Assembly: GCA_025351615.1 (NCBI GenBank)
Contig: JANXVP010000352.1
Location: forward strand, 1-7,282
Origin: Ramlibacter sp.
GTDB taxonomy: Bacteria; Pseudomonadota; Gammaproteobacteria; Burkholderiales; Burkholderiaceae_C
Reading direction: 5' to 3'
Length of the DNA: 7,282 nucleotides
Shown here: one piece after another, positions 6,467 to 7,282 of the stretch
Numbering within the stretch: the stretch's first letter is position 1
Layout of the letters: each line of letters starts with the position of its first letter
The notes under the pieces: generated by a model
Database searches by the model: none
What the model saw: the letters and a program-made list of their open reading frames with translations, nothing else
Told to the model about the DNA's origin: nothing
Program-made: the position numbers and the translations under genes

Positions 6467-7282
6467 ATGGACAAAGACCCAGGCGCCCGTCCGCTTTACC
6501 GGTCGCTGTATTTCCAGGTCGTCATGGCGATCGTCATCGGCGTGCTGCTCGGACATTTCTCGCCGCAGACCGGCGAGGCCATGAAGCCGCTCGGCGACGG
6601 CTTCATCAAGCTGATCAAGATGATCATCGCGCCGATCATCTTCTGCACCGTCGTCATCGGCATCGCCGGCATGGAGGACATGAAGAAGGTCGGCAAGACC
6701 GGTGGCCTGGCGCTGCTGTACTTCGAGGTCGTGAGCTCGATCGCCCTGATCGTCGGCCTCGTGATCATCAACCTGGTCAAGCCGGGCGCCGGCATGAACA
6801 TCGACGCCGCGTCGCTCGACACCAAGGGCATCGCTTCCTATACCAAGCCGGGCCAGATGACGACGGCCACGGACTTCCTGCTCAACATCATTCCCAACAC
6901 GCTCGTCGACGCCTTCGCAAAGGGCGAGATCCTGCAGGTGCTGCTGTTCGCCGTGCTGTTCGGCTTTGCGCTGCACAAGTTCGGCGGTCGCGGCACGCTG
7001 GTGTTCGACTTCATCGAGAAATTCTCCCATGTGCTGTTCACGATCGTCGGCTACATCATGCGGGTGGCTCCTATCGGCGCCTTCGGTGCGATGGCCTTCA
7101 CCATCGGCAAGTATGGGCTGGGCTCGCTGCTGCAGCTGGGCCAGCTGATGGCGACGTTCTACGCCACCTGCCTGATCTTCATCTTTGTCGTATTGGGGAG
7201 CATCGCACGCTTCAACGGCTTCTCGATCTGGAAGTTCATCAAGTACATCAAGGAAGAACTTCTCATCGTACTGGGCACCTCG
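6467..7282 (+). CDS. dctA: C4-dicarboxylate:cation symporter DctA (5' part, cut by window end)
   Basis: The first 272 codons of an inner-membrane symporter that takes up succinate, fumarate and malate with protons or sodium (DAACS family). The protein starts [20 protein letters not shown] and shows family blocks in order: [20 protein letters not shown] at 27-46, [20 protein letters not shown] at 50-69, [18 protein letters not shown], then [17 protein letters not shown] and [10 protein letters not shown]. This follows E. coli DctA almost residue for residue as remembered; that protein is about 428 residues, so roughly 60% is here. The window stops at the GTS that begins the conserved serine-rich hairpin loop, so the substrate-binding half is not seen. 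A long minus-strand open frame (6440-7030) is its antisense shadow. No defect is visible. Confidence 0.96.
   Translation, partial: MDKDPGARPLYRSLYFQVVMAIVIGVLLGHFSPQTGEAMKPLGDGFIKLIKMIIAPIIFCTVVIGIAGMEDMKKVGKTGGLALLYFEVVSSIALIVGLVIINLVKPGAGMNIDAASLDTKGIASYTKPGQMTTATDFLLNIIPNTLVDAFAKGEILQVLLFAVLFGFALHKFGGRGTLVFDFIEKFSHVLFTIVGYIMRVAPIGAFGAMAFTIGKYGLGSLLQLGQLMATFYATCLIFIFVVLGSIARFNGFSIWKFIKYIKEELLIVLGTS

Noticed and set aside
6440..7030. 196-residue open frame on the minus strand, rich in Asp, Glu and His
   Set aside because: It is the antisense of dctA, whose plus-strand frame is unmistakable.

Overview
The window looks like chromosomal DNA from a GC-rich betaproteobacterium, most likely Burkholderiales. 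This rests on high GC coding (about 68% in a line counted by eye), the gene families present and remembered homologues; no database search was possible. It holds six intact or edge-truncated genes and one more visibly decayed gene, in four blocks.

Block 1 (1-3254, + strand) is a tight operon-like run. It has the 3' end of a biuret-hydrolase-like cysteine hydrolase, a double-NBD ABC ATPase of the BMP/nucleoside-importer type (COG3845-like), a second full-length cysteine hydrolase paralogous to the first, and a GntR/FCD regulator. The gaps are 5, 6 and 13 nt. The arrangement suggests substrate-regulated uptake and hydrolysis of a small amide, ureide or N-heterocycle-derived compound as a nitrogen source. 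The permeases and periplasmic binding protein are not in the window and would be expected upstream of base 1.

Block 2 (about 3255-4590) is a lower-GC island (about 40-57% in lines counted by eye) between the GntR gene and a YbhB-type gene. It carries one minus-strand AAA-type ATPase gene broken in three places: an in-frame TAG just after the Walker A exon-equivalent, a one-base loss near 3781 inside a perfect 12-bp palindrome, and a second one-base loss near 3291 next to the stop. Restoring two bases and ignoring the TAG gives one continuous frame of about 420 residues from 4525 to 3265. This is best read as a decayed, horizontally acquired accessory gene.

Block 3 (4558-6397) is a divergent pair: a YbhB/PEBP-family protein on the minus strand with a clear ribosome binding site, and an EntS-like MFS exporter on the plus strand that probably starts at GTG 5162. 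Block 4 (6467-end) is the first 272 codons of the C4-dicarboxylate:cation symporter dctA, cut by the window edge.

I found no RNA gene, CRISPR array, insertion sequence or convincing terminator. I see no strong case for a new multi-gene system. The points most worth following are the paired hydrolases around the transporter ATPase and the decayed ATPase island.
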